A stretch of DNA of 8,467 nucleotides from positions 1 through 8,467 of the forward strand of contig DAOUHY010000147.1 in assembly GCA_034428435.1 (NCBI GenBank), given 5' to 3'. The stretch is from Bin5 sp034428435. GTDB taxonomy: Bacteria; Chloroflexota; Anaerolineae; Caldilineales; Caldilineaceae. Positions 6,174-8,467 of the stretch are shown one piece after another. Each line of letters begins with the position of its first letter. Position 1 is the first letter of the stretch. A program made the position numbers and the translations under genes. The notes below the pieces were generated by a model that did no database searches, was not told where the DNA came from, and saw only the letters and a list, made by a program, of their open reading frames with translations.

Positions 6174-7073
6174 CTACTTGGTCGGATCAGTCGTCAGGTC
6201 CTCGCCAAACCACTCAATCGACAGGGCGCTTAACGTGCCGTCTTCGTGCATATTGGCGATAATCTCACCGACTTTCTCAACAAGGCCGGTTACGTCCTTT
6301 GACGCGTTCCTGTCAAATGCCACCGCAAGGTTTTCCGAGAAGACGGGCGTTCCTACCTTGTGGACCGCAACACCTTCAGCGATGGCCGCCTCCACGACCG
6401 TATTCGACGTCAGAAACGCCTGAAACTCCTGTCGACCCGCCTGAATCTGCTGTACACAGTCATTGTCGACCGTTAACGGCACGATGCTTACGTCGGCGGG
6501 AGGAGCGTCGACATAGAAGCTGGCAGCCGGCAGCCCCAGCCCTTCCATATCGCCCATCAGCCAGCTCTCGTAAGTTGTCGACACGCCGACGCAGATGGTC
6601 GCCCCATTCAGGTCCTCCAGCTTCTCAACCCCGGAGCCGTCCACAGCCGCAAATTGGGCGGGTGTATAGTAGTAAGGTGGCGTTGCAAAACTCAGGATCT
6701 CCTGTCTCGCCGTGGTAATGGTCATCGACCCGACGCTCATATCCCACTGGTCGCCCCAATTCCCCGCCGTGATCAGGTCCCAGTCCGGAGTCACGAACTC
6801 CACTTCGACGCCAAGGCGGCTGGCGATCTCCTTGGCTACGTCCACGTCGAAACCCACAAAGTTGCCGTCCTCATCCAGAAAGCTCTGGGGAGCATAGTTG
6901 GGGTCTGTGGAAATTCGAATCGTGCCGCGTGACATAATCTCCGCGAGTAGGTCGTCTACAGCCTCAGCCGCGCCCCCGCCCGCACTGCCGGGAGCGCCCT
7001 GCGGAGCAACCGGTGCCACGCAGGCGCCTGCAAGTAACAGCGCTGTGATCAAGACTGGCATGAGTAGCTTCAT
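6174..7073 (-). CDS. Solute-binding lipoprotein, polar amino acid family 3
   Basis: A 299-residue binding protein that delivers ligand to the adjacent permease. A short signal peptide (MKLLMPVLITALLLAGAC) ends at C18, a slightly unusual lipobox (A-G-A-C), followed by a Pro/Gly/Ala linker (19-38) that tethers it outside the membrane. The two-lobed SBP_bac_3 domain spans about 50-292, with PNYAPQSFLDEDGNFVGFDVD (58-78) and TTARQEILSFATPPY (120-134), where R123 is the likely carboxylate-binding arginine. At the site where relatives such as HisJ have the amino-group-binding aspartate, this protein reads FLTSNTVV (220-227), apparently Ser for Asp. Upstream purines (AAAGGCGG) give a plausible ribosome site. 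It heads the minus-strand series and probably carries its promoter in the divergent spacer. Confidence 0.92.
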   Translation of the reverse strand: MKLLMPVLITALLLAGACVAPVAPQGAPGSAGGGAAEAVDDLLAEIMSRGTIRISTDPNYAPQSFLDEDGNFVGFDVDVAKEIASRLGVEVEFVTPDWDLITAGNWGDQWDMSVGSMTITTARQEILSFATPPYYYTPAQFAAVDGSGVEKLEDLNGATICVGVSTTYESWLMGDMEGLGLPAASFYVDAPPADVSIVPLTVDNDCVQQIQAGRQEFQAFLTSNTVVEAAIAEGVAVHKVGTPVFSENLAVAFDRNASKDVTGLVEKVGEIIANMHEDGTLSALSIEWFGEDLTTDPTK

Positions 7074-7195
7074 TCTTATTCCGCCTTTGTTTTGAAGTAA
7101 AATGCGTGTATTGGAACTGTAAGTCTCCCTGACAATATGATATTACAAGTCAGAGCAGATCATGTAACGCGACCGTCCACCAGGGAATACAACCC
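7074..7195. promoter_or_regulatory. Divergent intergenic control region
   Basis: This 122-base spacer must drive the binding-protein series leftward and the unrecognised gene rightward. It is AT-rich compared with its flanks. CTGAC (7129-7133) and GTCAG (7149-7153) form a 5-base inverted repeat around a 15-base AT-rich core, an operator-like arrangement. On the minus strand TTGTCA (7130-7135) could be a -35 element, but its -10 partner is poor. On the plus strand AGGGA (7182-7186) lies 9 bases before the ATG at 7196. Regulator and promoters are unproven. Confidence 0.35.
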
Positions 7196-8056
7196 ATGTC
7201 GGCCACTCTCTCAACCGTAGTCGCTCAGCACCCATACCCCGATTTTCAGGACTGGTGGCCGATAGGCGAAACCTTCCTGGCCATGATGGCGGACGCCATT
7301 ACAAGCCAGTGGCATGCCCTGTCGTCCCCTGCTGACGATTTTGACTCGGTTCAAAAAACAGTCGCCGAGTACATATCTTTGGTCTATGGTCGGCAAGCCC
7401 GTCCAGGGCTGGCAGCAAGATTCGCCGCGTCGGAAGAACTCGATACTATCCAATCAGGCGAGTTTGACGCGCTCTCCTTTGCATTCTTTCATTCCGCCTA
7501 CCGCCAACTCGCTTCCCAGTCCGATGGCCTTGAACTCAATCGTTCGCGCCGTGAATTCGCCGAACGGGTAGGAGCGCGATTCTTCTCCCTTCTTTCCGAG
7601 CATCTGACCCTCGAACTGCCCCAAACTCTCCAAAGTGATGCAGATCTGGCTCAAGTGAAATCCGTCATCCAGTGCGTTGGCGAGTTCCTCCAGGAAAACG
7701 GATATCTCCGCAGCCATTTCGCCTTTCACTTCAATGTAAGCGCCTCACATGCCGGTGCCATGATCGAACAGAAATACCTCGAAGTCTTGCCCGCGCTGGC
7801 TGGCGATGGCACTGCCTATGCCTTGTATGAAATGGGCCATCCCGTAATCCTGCCGTCCGCGGTCTATCTCCACCACATAATGGGAGAAGCGCAACATCAT
7901 TCATCCAGGACCATCGAGGAACTGTTCGCCCGCGTAGGCTGCGATGCCTGGGAAACCGATGACTTTGATCCCGCCCTATTCCCCCCCGATCTGGTCGTAG
8001 AGCTCTGGAAAATCCGCAGCCGCAGTCCTGGGCGCCGCCAGATTTCGAGCCCGTAA
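7196..8056 (+). CDS. Hypothetical protein, histidine-rich, probably all-helical
   Basis: I do not recognise this 286-residue protein. It has no signal peptide or clear membrane segment, and long amphipathic stretches suggest a helical soluble protein. The C-terminal half is rich in histidine: H174, H178, H185, H215, H226, H227, H234 and H235. It includes two ExxH patterns, E212-M-G-H215 and E231-A-Q-H234 (the latter ExxHH), which could bind metal as in ferritin-like or haem-oxygenase-like diiron proteins; this is only a hint. The tail is acidic (CDAWETDDFDPALFPPDL, 249-266) and then basic. AGGGA is 9 bases before the ATG, and the frame is open across 861 bases, so coding is likely. It is transcribed divergently from the binding-protein series and is followed by the long repeat copy B. 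Confidence 0.75.
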   Translation: MSATLSTVVAQHPYPDFQDWWPIGETFLAMMADAITSQWHALSSPADDFDSVQKTVAEYISLVYGRQARPGLAARFAASEELDTIQSGEFDALSFAFFHSAYRQLASQSDGLELNRSRREFAERVGARFFSLLSEHLTLELPQTLQSDADLAQVKSVIQCVGEFLQENGYLRSHFAFHFNVSASHAGAMIEQKYLEVLPALAGDGTAYALYEMGHPVILPSAVYLHHIMGEAQHHSSRTIEELFARVGCDAWETDDFDPALFPPDLVVELWKIRSRSPGRRQISSP

Positions 8057-8132
8057 CTAAGGGATCAGGCGTCTGCCCACAGGACAAATGTCATCAACGA
8101 ATGTACATGCCCCAAGCGATCTTCAGCGCCGG

Positions 8133-8340
8133 TGCATCCCATAAAGGGCGTGAACACTTGCATACCTCGGTAGGCGCCAAAGCCACCCTTAGTTCCCATT
8201 CCAGTTTCCCCCAGAATAACCGCCGTCTCTGACCACTGACTACTAACTGCTGACTACTGCAGTTACTGCAGTTCCGGGCGGTCGGGCCTAGTCGGCCCTC
8301 CCTTGTGCGGGGGCTCCGCCCCCGCAACGCCCCCTCTCCT
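8133..8340. repeat. Long composite intergenic repeat, copy B
   Basis: Direct-orientation counterpart of the element at about 246-444, with the same order of parts: TGCATCCCA at the left, a diverged middle, heptads (8228-8271), a GGGCC/GGCCC hairpin (8284-8298) and an 8-pair GC hairpin (8307-8325). Similarity stops at 8340, two bases before the IS left end at 8343. That suggests the IS interrupts or abuts the element, whose remainder may lie beyond the IS. Confidence 0.8.
8228..8271. repeat. Tandem heptad array in copy B, with an extra ACTGCAG unit
   Basis: Units TCTGACC, ACTGACT, ACTAACT, GCTGACT and ACTGCAG are followed by TT and a second ACTGCAG, then TT again. Copy A has a single ACTGCAG-TT, so the 9-base block is duplicated here. 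The different unit order and number are consistent with replication slippage after the copies separated. Confidence 0.75.
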
Positions 8341-8342
8341 TA

Positions 8343-8467
8343 GAGGCTGTTTGGAAAGTAAAGGCTGTCGGCCAAATTGTGGTATACGTAGTTTTTGTGA
8401 AAACAAAACGATACCCAACAGATTTGACTGACAGCCAGTGGTCTATTATCCAGCATCTGATTCCCGC
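8343..8467 (+). mobile_element. IS5-like insertion sequence, left end (truncated by window)
   Basis: The element appears to begin with GAGGCTGTTTGGAAAGTAA, which resembles the terminal inverted repeats of IS5-group elements, preceded by TTA (8340-8342) as a possible short target duplication. The start of an IS5-type transposase follows 54 bases in. The right end, the matching inverted repeat and the second target copy lie beyond the window, so the exact family and completeness are unknown. Confidence 0.75.
8397..8467 (+). CDS. IS5 family transposase, N-terminal fragment
   Basis: Twenty-three codons are visible from a GTG start, followed by two bases of the next codon, and the frame runs off the window edge. 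The peptide (M)KTKRYPTDLTDSQWSIIQHL matches the characteristic N terminus of IS5-type transposases, which open with a Y-P-[ST]-D-L-[ST]-D-x-Q-W pattern in a DUF4096-like DNA-binding domain. The DDE catalytic part is not visible. The frame is open further upstream, but the conserved motif makes the GTG at 8397 the sensible start. No strong Shine-Dalgarno sequence is seen, which is common for IS genes. Confidence 0.85.
   Translation, partial: MKTKRYPTDLTDSQWSIIQHLIP

Noticed and set aside
8133..8340. Repeat copies considered as phage or integrative-element attachment sites
   Set aside because: No integrase, tRNA gene or phage gene lies in the window, and the copies are long, diverged on the left and rich in hairpins, more like dispersed intergenic repeats.

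Overview
This 8,467-base window (moderately GC-rich) carries seven complete protein genes and the truncated left end of an insertion sequence. It also holds an unusual density of dispersed, hairpin-forming intergenic repeats. The gene set, the coding style and the repeats suggest an environmental or host-associated bacterium, most likely Chloroflexota (Caldilinea-like). That assignment is inferred from gene style and repeat types; no taxonomic marker gene is present.

Layout. Bases 1-892 hold no credible gene. They contain a roughly 200-base composite repeat (copy A, about 246-444), a second family of short repeats (about 527-771) and a possible promoter (780-808). Two plus-strand genes follow: a PhyH-type non-haem iron oxygenase (893-1783) and a two-domain cupin (1940-2668). 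A long hairpin (2708-2747) closes that unit and faces a minus-strand gene series read from 7073 down to 2904. In transcription order these are a lipoprotein of the polar amino-acid solute-binding family, its ABC permease, a xylose-isomerase-like TIM-barrel protein and a Gfo/Idh/MocA dehydrogenase. A 122-base divergent spacer separates this series from a plus-strand gene for an unrecognised, probably helical, histidine-rich protein (7196-8056). Copy B of the long repeat (about 8133-8340) follows, directly abutted by the left end of an IS5-type element with the start of its transposase (8397 to the window edge).

How the genes may work together. The minus-strand series looks like uptake plus catabolism: capture by the lipoprotein, import through the permease (its ATPase is not in the window), then isomerisation and NAD(P)-dependent oxidation. 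An amino-acid-type importer beside a sugar isomerase and a MocA-type dehydrogenase recalls rhizopine and opine catabolic clusters, so an amino-sugar, aminocyclitol or sugar-amino-acid conjugate is a reasonable substrate guess. The oxygenase and cupin may form a neighbouring oxidative unit. The oxygenase shows HxG where the classical iron ligand motif is HxD.

The clearest second-look items are the HxG oxygenase, the MocABC-like gene set with an atypical binding protein, the direct long repeats that bracket the whole gene block with an IS at one end, and the unrecognised 286-residue protein.
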